Notes under the pieces: generated by a model
The model's database searches: none
Seen by the model: the letters and a program-made list of their open reading frames with translations, nothing else
Told to the model about the DNA's origin: nothing
Program-made: the position numbers and the translations under genes
Shown here: positions 38,941 through 48,719 of the stretch, piece after piece
Layout: each line of letters begins with the position of its first letter
How positions within the stretch are numbered: the first letter of the stretch is position 1
Assembly (NCBI RefSeq): GCF_963455295.1
Contig: NZ_OY734020.1
Location: forward strand, 3,720,001 to 3,784,000
Direction of reading: 5' to 3'
Source: Candidatus Thiodiazotropha sp. CDECU1
GTDB taxonomy: Bacteria; Pseudomonadota; Gammaproteobacteria; Chromatiales; Chromatiaceae
Length of the DNA stretch: 64,000 nucleotides

Positions 38941-39867
38941 ATGGATAAGCTCCGAGACAGTCTGCCGGAAGGTACTGAAATCGACTGCTACGTGGTTATG
39001 AAACTGGTCGCGAGCGGAGGCTTCAGCCTGATCTATCTGGCCGAAGATGAGGATACCCAGGACGAGGTCATCATCAAGGAGTTCCTACCCAAGAAGTTGG
39101 CAAAGCGGGGGGACAACGGCAAGGTGATCCCCCTGGACCAGAAGCAGGCCGATAATTTCAATCGCAGCCTGCGACTCTTCTATCAGGAAGCCAAGGTCCT
39201 GGCCTCCCTGCGCCATCCCAATATCGTCCAGGTGAGAGGCTTCTTTCTAGCCAACAACACCGGCTATCTGGTGATGGACCATGAACGGGGTAAAAACCTT
39301 GCCAGCTATATCAAGAAACGTAGCGGAAGTCTCAGCACCCGCTTTTTGATGACCGTTTTCCCCCCGATACTCGATGCCCTCAACCAGATCCACTCACGCC
39401 ACCTGCTGCATCTGGACATTAAACCAAGCAACATTCACTTGCGCACCGGGGGCAATCCCCTGCTGCTCGATTTTGGCGCCGTGCATGAAGTGCAAAATGA
39501 AGGCAGTCGTACCGGACGCGTTGTCACCACAGGCTTCTCACCTGTGGAGCAATATTACCAGTCCGGCAATGTGGGTCCCTGGAGCGATGTCTACGCCATC
39601 GGCGCCAGTATGCGTGCCTGTCTCGACGGCAAAGCACCCCCATCCGCGATTGAACGCCACGCCAAGGAGAAGCTGAAACCGGCAGCCAGAATATATCGCC
39701 GCCGCTACCCGGCAAGCATGCTGGAGGCGATCGACTGGGCGATGGAGATTGAGTACGAGAAACGGCCGCAGAACGCAGGCGAACTGCTGCAGGCACTGCA
39801 GGCCGACAAGCTGGATAGCGAAAGCGCCATATCAGACCTGATTGAGGAGAAAAGGGCGCTATCGTGA
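38941..39867 (+). CDS. Soluble Ser/Thr protein kinase
   Basis: 308 residues, a single Hanks-type kinase domain with no transmembrane helix, PASTA or FHA module. The glycine loop is LVASGGFSLIYLAE, the ATP-binding Lys is in EVIIKEFLPKK, and the helix C Glu is in FYQEAKVLASLRHPNIV. The catalytic loop is HLLHLDIKPSNIHL, with Leu instead of the usual Arg before Asp (non-RD type), then LLLDFGAVHE. GFSPVEQYYQSGNVGPWSDVYAIGA-type sequence replaces the APE region, as in other bacterial kinases. It overlaps the PP2C gene by 4 bases (GTGA), forming a kinase-phosphatase unit. Confidence 0.9.
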   Translation: MDKLRDSLPEGTEIDCYVVMKLVASGGFSLIYLAEDEDTQDEVIIKEFLPKKLAKRGDNGKVIPLDQKQADNFNRSLRLFYQEAKVLASLRHPNIVQVRGFFLANNTGYLVMDHERGKNLASYIKKRSGSLSTRFLMTVFPPILDALNQIHSRHLLHLDIKPSNIHLRTGGNPLLLDFGAVHEVQNEGSRTGRVVTTGFSPVEQYYQSGNVGPWSDVYAIGASMRACLDGKAPPSAIERHAKEKLKPAARIYRRRYPASMLEAIDWAMEIEYEKRPQNAGELLQALQADKLDSESAISDLIEEKRALS

Positions 39868-40751
39868 AATACGAGACAGCACAATACACTCTCATCGGAG
39901 ACCGTTCCACGAATCAGGATCGCTACCTGATCATGGAGGCGCCCGACGCCATACTACTGGCACTGGCGGATGGCATGGGCGGTCATCCGAAAGGAGAGAA
40001 GGCGGCACAGATTCTGATGGATAATGCGCGTAAGGCGTTCCTCACCAGTCGCAAGCCCATCTCCAATCCCCGCTTCTTTCTCTCCGGCCTGATGGAGATG
40101 AGTCATCGGGAGATCCTCGAATTCGGCAGCCTGCAGGAGCCACCGATCGAACCCCGCACAACAGGCGTCCTGTGCCTGGTTCAGGAGGATAACGCCTATT
40201 GGGCGCATATCGGTGACAGCCGACTCTATGTCATGCGCAACGGTGTCATCCATATCCGCACCGACGATCACTCCTACGTGGAACATCTGCGCCAACAGGG
40301 ACTTATCTCAGCAGCACAGGTACACACGCATAAATTTCGAAACTATGTGACCCGTTGTCTGGGGGGCACCAACAATCATCCGGTTGCGGAACTCAGCGGA
40401 CCCCATGAACTCAGCGAAGGGGATGTGGTGCTGCTCTGCAGCGACGGTTTTTGGGGACCGCTGGCAGAGCGCCCCATGGTGGACACCCTCTACAAAAAAC
40501 AGGCTTCCTTGGTTAAAAAGGTCGCCAAGCTGGCCAATCAGGCCGCTGCCACAAGCCATCCTGAGAGCGACAATGTCACCGTCGTTGCTTTAAAATGGCG
40601 GGAGACGGAGTCCAAGCTGGCACCCGCTGATTTCAGTATGTCCCTTTCGCGAAAACGACGGGACCTCCTTACCCCACCAGCGGAACAGGTCGACGTGACA
40701 AAAGCCATCAAAGACCTGCGCAAGTTTGTCGACGATCTCGATGTTGAATAG
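39864..40751 (+). CDS. PP2C-type Ser/Thr protein phosphatase
   Basis: 295 residues. Metal-binding motifs include NQDRYLI, LALADGMGGHPKGEKAA, WAHIGDSRLYVM and the late HPESDNVTVVAL, so both metal ions should bind. It should reverse phosphorylation by the adjacent kinase. The start is a GTG overlapping the kinase stop. The C-terminal ~45 residues after VALKWRE are an extra, charged tail. Confidence 0.92.
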   Translation: MKYETAQYTLIGDRSTNQDRYLIMEAPDAILLALADGMGGHPKGEKAAQILMDNARKAFLTSRKPISNPRFFLSGLMEMSHREILEFGSLQEPPIEPRTTGVLCLVQEDNAYWAHIGDSRLYVMRNGVIHIRTDDHSYVEHLRQQGLISAAQVHTHKFRNYVTRCLGGTNNHPVAELSGPHELSEGDVVLLCSDGFWGPLAERPMVDTLYKKQASLVKKVAKLANQAAATSHPESDNVTVVALKWRETESKLAPADFSMSLSRKRRDLLTPPAEQVDVTKAIKDLRKFVDDLDVE

Positions 40752-40763
40752 ACCCTAGTGTAG

Positions 40764-41048
40764 CTATTCAGACGTTCCGCCCATATCCTTCTCTTTATCG
40801 GGTTGCTTGATCAACCGATAGGCGAAGAGGATAAGAAATGCACCTGCTGTAGCGGTAAGAATGCTGGCGATACTCAATCCGCTGGCACTACCCAAGCCGA
40901 CAAATGAACCGATATAACCGCCAACCATGGCACCAGCTATCCCCAACAATGTGGTTATGATCAGACCACCGCCATCCTTGCCAGGCATGATCCACTTTGC
41001 CAATGCACCTGCGATCAGTCCCAGCACTATCCAGGAAATAATACCCAT
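40764..41048 (-). CDS. GlsB/YeaQ/YmgE-family membrane protein
   Basis: 94 residues from ATG at 41048, set by a strong GGGAGGG ribosome site. Three glycine-rich transmembrane helices: GIISWIVLGLIAGALAKWIM, LIITTLLGIAGAMVGGYIGS and SIASILTATAGAFLILF. The KDGGG turn between helices one and two is the family hallmark. Family members are stress-associated inner-membrane proteins of unclear function. Confidence 0.88.
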   Translation of the reverse strand: MGIISWIVLGLIAGALAKWIMPGKDGGGLIITTLLGIAGAMVGGYIGSFVGLGSASGLSIASILTATAGAFLILFAYRLIKQPDKEKDMGGTSE

Positions 41049-41131
41049 AGTTAACCCTCCCTTATAATCTTTAATTCTCGTCACGACCTCTCAGGCGGAT
41101 CACCCTTAAGCTGATATAAAAGTTTTTTCTG

Positions 41132-42052
41132 CTACATGGATTTTGCGGAGAAGGTGTCGCACTGCTGCAAATCACCCCCCTTAAAGCCGGTCTTGAACCA
41201 TTTGACACGTTGCGCAGAACTGCCGTGGGTGAAAGAGTCCGGGCTGACATAACCCTGCGACTGTTTCTGCAGGCGATCGTCGCCGATTGCGCTTGCCGCA
41301 TTCAGCCCCTCATCGATATCCCCCGATTCCAGTAACTGACGTGAATGCTTGGCATGGTAGGCCCAGATCCCCGCGAAGCAGTCAGCCTGCAACTCCTGGC
41401 GGACAGATAGTTTATTGCCTTCAACCTCGCTCAGGGAACGCTTGGCCTTCTGTACCTTTTGGGAAATTCCCAGCAGGGTCTGCACATGATGTCCAACCTC
41501 ATGGGCAATCACATAGGCCTGAGCAAAATCCCCGGGTGCCTTGAAGCGATTTTTCAAGTCGCTGTAAAAAGAGAGATCGATGTAGACCTTGTGGTCGCCT
41601 GGACAGTAGAAAGGGCCCATCGCTGCCTGACCGAAACCGCAAGCGGTCTTGGTGGCGCCACGAAACAGCACCAGATTCGGCTCCTCATACTGCCCTCCCA
41701 TCTGCTTGAACAGCTGATGCCAGGTCTCTTCGGTATCGCCCAGTACAACAGAGACAAAGTCCACCAGTGTCTTCTCTTCGGCGCTCTGCTTGACCGGCCC
41801 ACCCTCGTATTCGGAAAGGTTATCCTGCCCCCCTCCTCCGAGCATGGAGCCAAGGTTTCCGCTCATCAAAGCGTAAGCGCCGATCGCCAATACCGCGACC
41901 ACTCCACCCTTGAAACCAAACAGCTTGAACACAGCGGGCAGTAGATTCAGCAATCCGCCACCGCCACCACCTAAGCCACCCATTCGGGTTGGCGCCCGCA
42001 TACTGCGGCGATCTTCGATATTGTCGCTTTTTCGCTGACCTCTCCAACGCAT
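41132..42052 (-). CDS. ypfJ: YpfJ-type neutral zinc metallopeptidase family protein
   Basis: 306 residues. MRWRGQRKSDNIEDRR and a Gly-rich stretch open the protein; one helix follows (VVAVLAIGAYALMSGNLG). The zinc motif is AYVIAHEVGHHVQTLLGI (HExxH), with ELQADCFAGIWA providing the third ligand region. FYCPGDHKVYIDLSFY is also typical. The physiological substrate is unknown. It lies about 80 bases upstream of the GlsB-type gene on the same strand. Confidence 0.88.
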   Translation of the reverse strand: MRWRGQRKSDNIEDRRSMRAPTRMGGLGGGGGGLLNLLPAVFKLFGFKGGVVAVLAIGAYALMSGNLGSMLGGGGQDNLSEYEGGPVKQSAEEKTLVDFVSVVLGDTEETWHQLFKQMGGQYEEPNLVLFRGATKTACGFGQAAMGPFYCPGDHKVYIDLSFYSDLKNRFKAPGDFAQAYVIAHEVGHHVQTLLGISQKVQKAKRSLSEVEGNKLSVRQELQADCFAGIWAYHAKHSRQLLESGDIDEGLNAASAIGDDRLQKQSQGYVSPDSFTHGSSAQRVKWFKTGFKGGDLQQCDTFSAKSM

Positions 42053-42396
42053 TTCAACTCTCCAGTCGTGATCAAGGAGGACCTGTTCGACCCCACGACT
42101 CGGCCACTCTCCCAGGGGTTTGTCTACTAGGGTACATCGGCGTGAACAAGTGCAGTTATGCCGCTAACTAAATGCTATTTTCACAAGGGTTGCTTACAGT
42201 ATCAACTCACATGACCTGACTGATCTCTTTAAAGTACCCAGGATTATCGATTCGCCAAATCCCATCTGGCATGATAAATAGTGGTCTCCGAAGGGTGGAC
42301 TCTCAAGCTATCGTTGGCTGAGTCTAACCGAAAAAGAGATGCAGAACAGTCGAGAATGTTAAATATTTGTCAACTCGCGACCCGGGAAGAATAAAG
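42053..42396. other. Divergent intergenic region between ypfJ and the HerA-like gene
   Basis: 344 bases. No RNA gene, repeat or convincing promoter pair was recognised. Confidence 0.45.
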
Positions 42397-43881
42397 ATGT
42401 CAGACAACATGATCCTGCTTGGCGGCAATGGTACTCAACAGATCCTGCTCAATGCGGGCATGGCTAACCGACACGGCCTGATTACCGGCGCCACCGGCAC
42501 CGGTAAGACTGTCACGCTACAGGTACTGACCGAGGCCTTCTCTCGCCTGGGGGTGCCGGTATTCACCGCCGATGTAAAGGGAGACCTGTCGGGTCTCGCG
42601 GGCAGTGGCAAGACACATCCTAAAATCACCGAGCGGCTGGACTACATCAAGATCGAAGGCCATGAATTCGAGGCATCCCCAGTGGTTTTCTGGGACGTCT
42701 TTGGTAAGCAGGGGCACCCCGTCCGCACCACTGTATCCGAGATGGGACCGACCCTGTTGGCCAACCTGCTGGAGTTGAATGAGACCCAGGAAGGTGTGTT
42801 ACAGATCGCCTTCAGTCTGGCCGACGATGAGGGATTGTTGTTGCTCGATCTGAAGGACCTGAGATCGATGCTGAATTGGGTTGCGGACAATAGCAAAACA
42901 CTGGAGAGGGAATACGGCCGAGTCTCCAAACAGAGCGTAACCGCCATTCTGCGCAGGTTGCTGGTATTGGAAGAGGCGGGCGGCGAGATCTTTTTCGGTG
43001 AGCCGGCGATTCAGATCGAGCATCTCATGCAGACGGATTTTTCCGGTCGCGGCGTGGTCAGCATTCTTGATGCCACCACCCTGTATCATTCTCCACGTAT
43101 CTACGCCACCTTCCTGTTGTGGCTTCTCTCCGAGCTGATGGAGGAGTTACCGGAGAGGGGTGACGCGGACCTGCCCGAGTTGGTCTTCTTTTTCGATGAG
43201 GCACACCTGCTTTTCAGCAGCGCACCCAAGGCACTCCTGGAAAAGATCACCCAGGTGGTGCGGTTGATCCGATCCAAGGGGGTAGGTGTATTTTTTATCA
43301 CCCAATATCCCAATGACGTGCCGGATGAGGTCATCGGCCAATTGGGCAATCGTATTCAGCACGCCCTGCGGGCCTTTACCCCGCGGGATAAAAAGGCCGT
43401 CAAGGCCGCGGCAGAGACCTTCCGTGAAAACCCGGCCTTCGATACCGTGGAGGTGATCAGCAATCTGGGTGTGGGTGAAGCCTTGATCTCCACTCTGGAC
43501 AAAAAAGGTGTACCCAGCATGGTTGAACGGACCCTGATGGCCCCTCCCCGCTCCCAATTCGGCCCCATCGATCAGGCTGAACGTGACAAGATCCTCAAGC
43601 GCTCACCGTTCAGCAGCACCTACAGTGCCGAGGTCGATAGGGAGTCAGCCTATGAAATGCTGAAGAAACGTGAACAGGAGTTGATAAAGCGTCGGGAGGA
43701 GCAGGCGAAACGGGAGGCCGAAGAGAAAGCACAAAAAAAGGCCAGCCGACGCAGTGGCGGCTCCAGGCGGCAGAGCGTTGGCGAGGCCTTTGCCAAGTCG
43801 GTGGCACGGGCCATCGGCTCAAAGCTGGGAAGACAGATCGTTCGCGGCATCCTCGGATCCATCATCGGCGGCCGTGGCTGA
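42397..43881 (+). CDS. HerA/DUF853-type ATPase (YjgR-like)
   Basis: 494 residues. ATG at 42397 follows GGAAGA; an upstream in-frame TTG at 42367 is less likely. Walker A is LITGATGTGKTVTLQVL (near residue 24), Walker B PELVFFFDEAHLLF, and later RLIRSKGVGVFFITQYPNDV is the sensor segment. The C-terminus is a basic coiled coil (KKREQELIKRREEQAKREAE) ending GRQIVRGILGSIIGGRG, as in E. coli YjgR. A HerA-FtsK-type motor is predicted, but the DNA or protein substrate is unknown. Confidence 0.87.
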   Translation: MSDNMILLGGNGTQQILLNAGMANRHGLITGATGTGKTVTLQVLTEAFSRLGVPVFTADVKGDLSGLAGSGKTHPKITERLDYIKIEGHEFEASPVVFWDVFGKQGHPVRTTVSEMGPTLLANLLELNETQEGVLQIAFSLADDEGLLLLDLKDLRSMLNWVADNSKTLEREYGRVSKQSVTAILRRLLVLEEAGGEIFFGEPAIQIEHLMQTDFSGRGVVSILDATTLYHSPRIYATFLLWLLSELMEELPERGDADLPELVFFFDEAHLLFSSAPKALLEKITQVVRLIRSKGVGVFFITQYPNDVPDEVIGQLGNRIQHALRAFTPRDKKAVKAAAETFRENPAFDTVEVISNLGVGEALISTLDKKGVPSMVERTLMAPPRSQFGPIDQAERDKILKRSPFSSTYSAEVDRESAYEMLKKREQELIKRREEQAKREAEEKAQKKASRRSGGSRRQSVGEAFAKSVARAIGSKLGRQIVRGILGSIIGGRG

Positions 43882-43918
43882 AGATCACCATCATTAAAAT
43901 GATCTACTGTAAAAAAGT

Positions 43919-44006
43919 GTAGGGTGCGGCTTGCCGCACCGCTAAACCTCTAGATACGCCCGTGCCACGCTGATGCAGGGTTATGGTGCGGCAAGCCGCA
44001 CCCTAC
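43919..44006. repeat. Interspersed REP/MITE-like repeat, copy 1
   Basis: An 88-base element bounded by a 22-bp inverted repeat (GTAGGGTGCGGCTTGCCGCA plus CC, and its complement). Each arm is itself a small hairpin (GGTGCGGC-TT-GCCGCACC). The inner ~44 bases also match copy 2 at 52052-52140, so this is a dispersed element rather than chance palindromes. It lies 38 bases after the HerA-like gene. Confidence 0.85.
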
Positions 44007-44177
44007 GCTGGTAGTGGCACATGCTTCCAACCCGCCATTATCACACGCCGAATTGTGACAATTTCCCTGAAAAGCTGACAACATCTCCTCTTTCACCCAT
44101 AATGTCGCCCCCGATAATCAGTGCGGTTTGTACAAATCAGGCCGGAGCACGCTAGATCTAATGGAGCCGATTCTCTG

Positions 44178-44894
44178 ATGAGACCATCCTCACGCCAAGC
44201 TGACGAACTGCGACCGATCACCATTACCCGCCAATATACGAAGCATGCCGAGGGCTCGGTGTTGGTCTGTTTCGGTGACACCCAGGTCATCTGCACCGCC
44301 AGCGTGGAAGAACAGATACCACGGTTTCTCAAAGGTAGCGGTCAGGGTTGGATTACCGCGGAATATGGCATGCTGCCCCGTTCCACCACAGACCGCATGG
44401 GAAGAGAGGCGGCCCGGGGAAAGCAGGGCGGCCGCACCCTGGAAATACAACGCCTGATAGGTCGTTCTCTGCGTGCCGCAGTGGCCCTCAAACGTTTGGG
44501 CGAGCGAACCATTACCTTTGACTGTGATGTGATCCAGGCCGATGGTGGTACAAGAACCGCCTCCATTACCGGTGCCTGTGTCGCACTGGTGGATGCCATC
44601 AACCATACCCGAAGACTCGGGCTGCTAAATGACGATCCCCTACTGGGGATGGTCGCCTCTGTTTCTGTGGGTATCTACAACGGTAAACCGGTGCTTGATC
44701 TTGACTATGCCGAAGACTCAAATGCCGAAACCGATATGAATGTAGTGATGAGTGACAGCGGTGGTTTCATCGAGGTCCAAGGCACTGCCGAAGGCGCCGC
44801 CTATAGCCGTGGTGAGTTGGACGCCATGCTTGACCTCGCCCAGCAAGGGATAGCACAGATCATCCAAATCCAGAACAACGCACTCAACGATTAA
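44178..44894 (+). CDS. rph: Ribonuclease PH
   Basis: 238 residues. It trims tRNA 3' ends by phosphorolysis. ATG at 44178 was chosen because [13 protein letters not shown] is the family start. [52 protein letters not shown] and [18 protein letters not shown]-type segments are all present. The catalytic-core Asp residues ([17 protein letters not shown]) are intact. About 95 bases upstream of rdgB. Confidence 0.96.
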   Translation: MRPSSRQADELRPITITRQYTKHAEGSVLVCFGDTQVICTASVEEQIPRFLKGSGQGWITAEYGMLPRSTTDRMGREAARGKQGGRTLEIQRLIGRSLRAAVALKRLGERTITFDCDVIQADGGTRTASITGACVALVDAINHTRRLGLLNDDPLLGMVASVSVGIYNGKPVLDLDYAEDSNAETDMNVVMSDSGGFIEVQGTAEGAAYSRGELDAMLDLAQQGIAQIIQIQNNALND

Positions 44895-44989
44895 AGATTG
44901 ATAGCGAGCAGGATAATCGATACTGATATGTAAAAGGATAGTCAGCCGATTAGGGATATCTCGTAAACGATAGGAATAGGTAGACAGGA

Positions 44990-45598
44990 ATGAGTACACA
45001 CCATAAAGGCGAAAAAATCGTGCTTGCCAGTAACAATGCGGGCAAGGTTCGCGAAATCAACCAATTGCTTGTCAGTGAACATATCACCGTCGTAGCCCAA
45101 AAAGAGTTTAGTATTCCAGATGCAATTGAAGATGGGCTGAGCTTTGTTGAGAATGCCATCAAGAAGGCTCGTCATGCAGCAAGCCTGAGCGGATTACCGG
45201 CCATTGCCGACGACTCAGGTATCGAGGTGGATGCATTGAATGGCGCACCCGGCATCTATTCCGCCCGATTCGCAGGCCCAGGCGCGACAGATGAGGCGAA
45301 TCTACAAAAACTGCTGGCTCACCTCAAACAGACACCCGACGATCAGCGCAATGCCAGATTTCAGTGTCTGCTTGTCTATATGCGACATGCCGAGGATCCG
45401 ACCCCGATCATCTGTCAGGGCACATGGGAGGGTCAGATACTGACCGAACCACGGGGAGAGAATGGCTTCGGTTATGATCCGATTTTTTATGTCCCCACCC
45501 ATGACTGCAGTTCCGCGGAACTTGCACCTGAAATAAAGAACAGCCTGAGTCACCGGGGACAGGCATTGAAGAAACTACTGCAGGCATTGAGCGGTTAA
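44990..45598 (+). CDS. rdgB: XTP/dITP diphosphatase
   Basis: 202 residues, Ham1 family. It removes non-canonical purine triphosphates from the nucleotide pool. [53 protein letters not shown] and [11 protein letters not shown] are the substrate and metal motifs. AGGA precedes the ATG. Commonly found next to rph; the usual following gene hemW is not here. Confidence 0.95.
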   Translation: MSTHHKGEKIVLASNNAGKVREINQLLVSEHITVVAQKEFSIPDAIEDGLSFVENAIKKARHAASLSGLPAIADDSGIEVDALNGAPGIYSARFAGPGATDEANLQKLLAHLKQTPDDQRNARFQCLLVYMRHAEDPTPIICQGTWEGQILTEPRGENGFGYDPIFYVPTHDCSSAELAPEIKNSLSHRGQALKKLLQALSG

Positions 45599-45902
45599 CC
45601 GCTACAGCTCCCACACCCAGCCAACTGATTGAAAATTTTTGTGTCTTTTGATTGCTTCAGCTGTTGGGAAGCATCCCAGTACCTTATGCTACAAGCTGGT
45701 CTGTAGCACCAACCATAGCCACCGGACCACAGTTTCGCATCTAGCGAAACAACGAATTCTGCGGTCACTACAACCCAACAAAGAGGACGTAGTATAGCGC
45801 GCGCCAGTTGCCTAAGCTTGGAGAGTCAGACCGTGTGGCTTCGCGCCATCACCAAGGTGGATCGCTGATCGTAAAAATAAATTCCATAAAGGAGACCTCA
45901 AC
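45599..45902. other. Intergenic region between rdgB and dodecin
   Basis: 304 bases. A short hairpin (TTTCGC-ATCTA-GCGAAA, about 45733-45749) is visible, and AAAGGAG gives the dodecin ribosome site. No gene or known RNA was recognised. Confidence 0.45.
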
Positions 45903-46106
45903 ATGTCAGTCGCAAAAGTTACTGAAATTATCGCCTCATCCAACAAGAGTTTTGACGATGCCGTCACTAAAGGTATCAAACGCGCCAATAAGACACTGAA
46001 GAATATCAAAAGCGCCTGGGTCAAGGATCAACAGGTAACCGTCAATAATGGCAAGGTCACTGAGTTCCGGGTAACAATGAAGGTAACCTTCGTCCTGAAA
46101 GACTGA
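45903..46106 (+). CDS. Dodecin flavoprotein
   Basis: 67 residues, full length. The protein forms a dodecamer that stores flavin. KVTEIIASSNKSFDDAV, ALKNIKSAWVKDQ-type region with the flavin-stacking Trp, and VTEFRVTMKVTFVL fit the family. AAAGGAG lies 8 bases before the ATG. Confidence 0.93.
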   Translation: MSVAKVTEIIASSNKSFDDAVTKGIKRANKTLKNIKSAWVKDQQVTVNNGKVTEFRVTMKVTFVLKD

Positions 46107-46234
46107 CTCACACCTGTGGCTGGAATACCCAGGGATAGAACTATTCCGACCTTCACTGTAACGTACTCGACTCTATATATATAACCGTAACTCCGGAACG
46201 ACAGGTTCAGGAAACAATCAAGAAGGAGAATCCA

Positions 46235-46666
46235 ATGGGGCTGTTTGATTTTGCTGCAAACCTAGGAAAAAAACTGTTCGGCAAGGATGATGATCCTGCT
46301 GAGAAGATTAAACAACAGATCGAAGCGGACAATCCGGGCATCAAGGACCTGGATGTCAGCTTTGAGGATGGCAAGGTTGTATTGTCTGGTAACGCGGATA
46401 GTGCCGACGCACTGGAAAAGACGGTATTGATTGCCGGTAATGTGCAGGGTGTCAGCGAAGTGACCGTCGACGGGGTGACTGCGCCACAACAACAGGCCAA
46501 GGTCGAGTACTATACGATTGAGAGTGGCGACACCCTTTCTGCCATCGCCAAGCGCTTCCTCGGTAATGCATCCGCCTACCCGAAAATCTTCGAGGCAAAC
46601 CGGGAGGTCATCAAAGACCCCAACCTGATCTATCCCGGGCAGAAGATCCGCATACCGCTAGACTGA
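46235..46666 (+). CDS. kbp: BON-LysM protein, potassium-binding protein Kbp
   Basis: 143 residues. MGLFDFAANLGKKLFG opens as in E. coli Kbp (YgaU). A BON domain (IEADNPGIKDLDVSFEDGK ... VQGVSEVTVDG) is followed by a LysM domain (YYTIESGDTLSAIAKRF ... NLIYPGQKIRIP). No signal peptide, as in the homologue, which binds K+ in the cytoplasm. AAGGAG gives the ribosome site. Confidence 0.9.
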   Translation: MGLFDFAANLGKKLFGKDDDPAEKIKQQIEADNPGIKDLDVSFEDGKVVLSGNADSADALEKTVLIAGNVQGVSEVTVDGVTAPQQQAKVEYYTIESGDTLSAIAKRFLGNASAYPKIFEANREVIKDPNLIYPGQKIRIPLD

Positions 46667-46688
46667 TTTACCCATAAACCCACACCAA

Positions 46689-46724
46689 TTGACACAATCC
46701 CCGGGCTGCCGGGGATTGAGTCAA
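46689..46724. terminator. Strong stem-loop between kbp and the TRAP permease gene
   Basis: CAATCCCCGG-GCTG-CCGGGGATTG is a perfect 10-bp stem, extended beyond an A-A mismatch by TTGAC/GTCAA. It lies 23 bases after kbp and between convergent genes. No T run follows, so termination is likely but not certain. Confidence 0.6.
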
Positions 46725-46782
46725 TAGCCTCACACTCCGGCTCCCTAATGCGGTCATAACGAATCCTATGCGTAGATTCGGG

Positions 46783-48162
46783 CTAGCCGTATACAACACC
46801 AGGCAGCCAGGTTGCCAATTCCGGCCAGTAGGCGAGCAGCCCCAGCATTATCAGCTGAATCACAATGAACGGTGCCACTCCCCGGTAGATGGCGCCCGTG
46901 GTCACCTCTGGTGGTGCGACACCGCGCAGGTAGAAGAGTGCGAAACCAAATGGGGGAGTCAGAAAGGAGGTCTGCAGGTTCAAGGCAATCATCACCCCGA
47001 GCCAGACCGGATCCAGTCCCATGGAGAGCAGTATCGGACCGATGATCGGCACCACCACGAAGGTGATCTCGATAAAGTCGAGAATAAAGCCAAGCAGGAA
47101 CATCACCAGCATCACAACCACCATGGCGCCGATCACACCCCCTGGCAGGTCAGTCAGCAGCTCAGTCACCAGATCGTCACCCCCGAAGCCGCGAAACACC
47201 AGGGAAAAGAGGGAGGCGCCGATAAAGATCATGAACACCATACTGGTCACCTTGGTGGTGCCGATCATCACCTCTTTCAAGGTGGTCAGGTTGAACTGAC
47301 GCTGACTGATTGCCAGCAATATCGCCCCGATCGCACCCACGGATGCCGCCTCGGTGGGGGTGGCTAAACCGCCAAGTATGGAGCCGAGCACGGCAACGAT
47401 CAGCAGCAGTGGCGGCATCAGCACCTTGACCACCCGCAGCAGCAGTCGTTGTTCCTGTTCCCGCTCAGAGCGGGGAATGGCGGGCACCGTATCGGGCTTG
47501 ACGAAGGCGACGATGATCAAATAGACAAGATAGAGCATCACCAGCAATAGGCCGGGCACCATGGCACCAACAAACAGATCGCCCACGGAGACCGTATCCG
47601 GCGAGAAGATCCCCATATCCAATTGCGCCTGTTGATAGGCGGCAGAGAGCACATCACCCAACAGCACCAGGATGATGGAGGGAGGAATAATCTGTCCCAG
47701 GGTTCCTGCCGCGCAGATGACGCCGCTTGAGATTGCCGGATGGTAGTTCCGTTTCAACATGGTGGGCAGCGACAGCAGACCCATGGTGACCACCGTGGCG
47801 CCGACGATGCCGGTACTGGCGGCCAACAGCATGCCTACCAGGGTTACCGATATACCCAGCCCGCCCCGTAGCGGACCAAACAGCGCAGCCATGGTATCGA
47901 GCAGATTTTCCGCCACCCGGGAGCGTTCCAGCATCACACCCATGAAGACGAACAGGGGCACCGCAATCAATGTCTCATTGGTCATGATGCCATACAGACG
48001 ATTCGGCAGGGCCTGCAGAAACGCATCATCGAAATAGCCGTTCACACTGCCGAACCAGGCGAATGCCAATGCCGTGCCGCCGAGAGAGAAGGCAACCGGG
48101 TAACCCAGCAGCAGGACCAGGCAGACAACGAGAAACAGGATCAGCGGCAGATATTCAGCCAT
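46783..48162 (-). CDS. dctM: TRAP transporter large permease (DctM-type)
   Basis: 459 residues, about 12 helices. PLILFLVVCLVLLLGYPVAFSLGG is the family N-terminus, with NRLYGIMTNETLIAVPLFVFMG and AAGTLGQIIPPSIILVLLGD as typical ion-coupling segments. The C-terminus has GVAPPEVTTGAIYRGVAPF. The large subunit moves organic acids with Na+. It is unusually long between helices (SDVLSAAYQQAQLDMG... region), as in the extended DctM group. It overlaps dctQ by 8 bases. Confidence 0.9.
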   Translation of the reverse strand: MAEYLPLILFLVVCLVLLLGYPVAFSLGGTALAFAWFGSVNGYFDDAFLQALPNRLYGIMTNETLIAVPLFVFMGVMLERSRVAENLLDTMAALFGPLRGGLGISVTLVGMLLAASTGIVGATVVTMGLLSLPTMLKRNYHPAISSGVICAAGTLGQIIPPSIILVLLGDVLSAAYQQAQLDMGIFSPDTVSVGDLFVGAMVPGLLLVMLYLVYLIIVAFVKPDTVPAIPRSEREQEQRLLLRVVKVLMPPLLLIVAVLGSILGGLATPTEAASVGAIGAILLAISQRQFNLTTLKEVMIGTTKVTSMVFMIFIGASLFSLVFRGFGGDDLVTELLTDLPGGVIGAMVVVMLVMFLLGFILDFIEITFVVVPIIGPILLSMGLDPVWLGVMIALNLQTSFLTPPFGFALFYLRGVAPPEVTTGAIYRGVAPFIVIQLIMLGLLAYWPELATWLPGVVYG

Positions 48163-48703
48163 CGCTGCCCGCCTCTACCCTATCGACCTTGCCAAGCAGA
48201 CGCGACACACAACGGATAACCGTGCTCACCCCTTGCAACAGCAGCAGCCCCGCCATCAACAGCATCAGACTCTTGAACAGGTAGACCCCGTCCAGCCCTC
48301 CGGCCTCCCTCGAGCCCTCATGCAGGGACCAGGACTGGGCCACATAGCCCCAACTGACCACGAAGATAAACAGACACACCGGCATCAGCAGCAACAGGCT
48401 TCCCAGGAGATCCACCCAGGCCTTTTTCTGCGTTGAGAAACCCTGGAAAAAGATATCCACCCGAACATGCCCATCATGCTTCAGGGTATAGGCGGCGCCC
48501 ACCAGAAACAGTGCCCCGTGCATGAAAGTGACCGACTCCTGCAGCCAGATCCAGCCCAGATCGAAGGCATAGCGCAATACCACCACGGTGAAGGTGACCA
48601 GCACCATCAACAGACTCAGCCAGGAGATGGCCCGCCCCATCCACTCGTTGATGACCTCGAACAGCGAGGCTATCCGTTCGAGTAGGGGCAACACACCTTT
48701 CAT
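48155..48703 (-). CDS. dctQ: TRAP transporter small permease (DctQ-type)
   Basis: 182 residues, four helices: AISWLSLLMVLVTFTVVVL, FMHGALFLVGAAYTLKHDGH, LLGSLLLLMPVCLFIFVVSW and SLMLLMAGLLLLQGVSTVIR. VRVDIFFQGFSTQKKAWVD between helices two and three is the family signature. It pairs with DctM. No DctP-type binding protein gene is in the window, so the substrate cannot be guessed. Confidence 0.88.
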   Translation of the reverse strand: MKGVLPLLERIASLFEVINEWMGRAISWLSLLMVLVTFTVVVLRYAFDLGWIWLQESVTFMHGALFLVGAAYTLKHDGHVRVDIFFQGFSTQKKAWVDLLGSLLLLMPVCLFIFVVSWGYVAQSWSLHEGSREAGGLDGVYLFKSLMLLMAGLLLLQGVSTVIRCVSRLLGKVDRVEAGSDG

Positions 48704-48719
48704 AAAGCGTTTCGAACCA

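Noticed and set aside
46768-47367. A 199-codon plus-strand frame, rich in His and Gln, opposite dctM
   Set aside because: Antisense to the TRAP permease; the odd composition mirrors codons for hydrophobic residues on the other strand.
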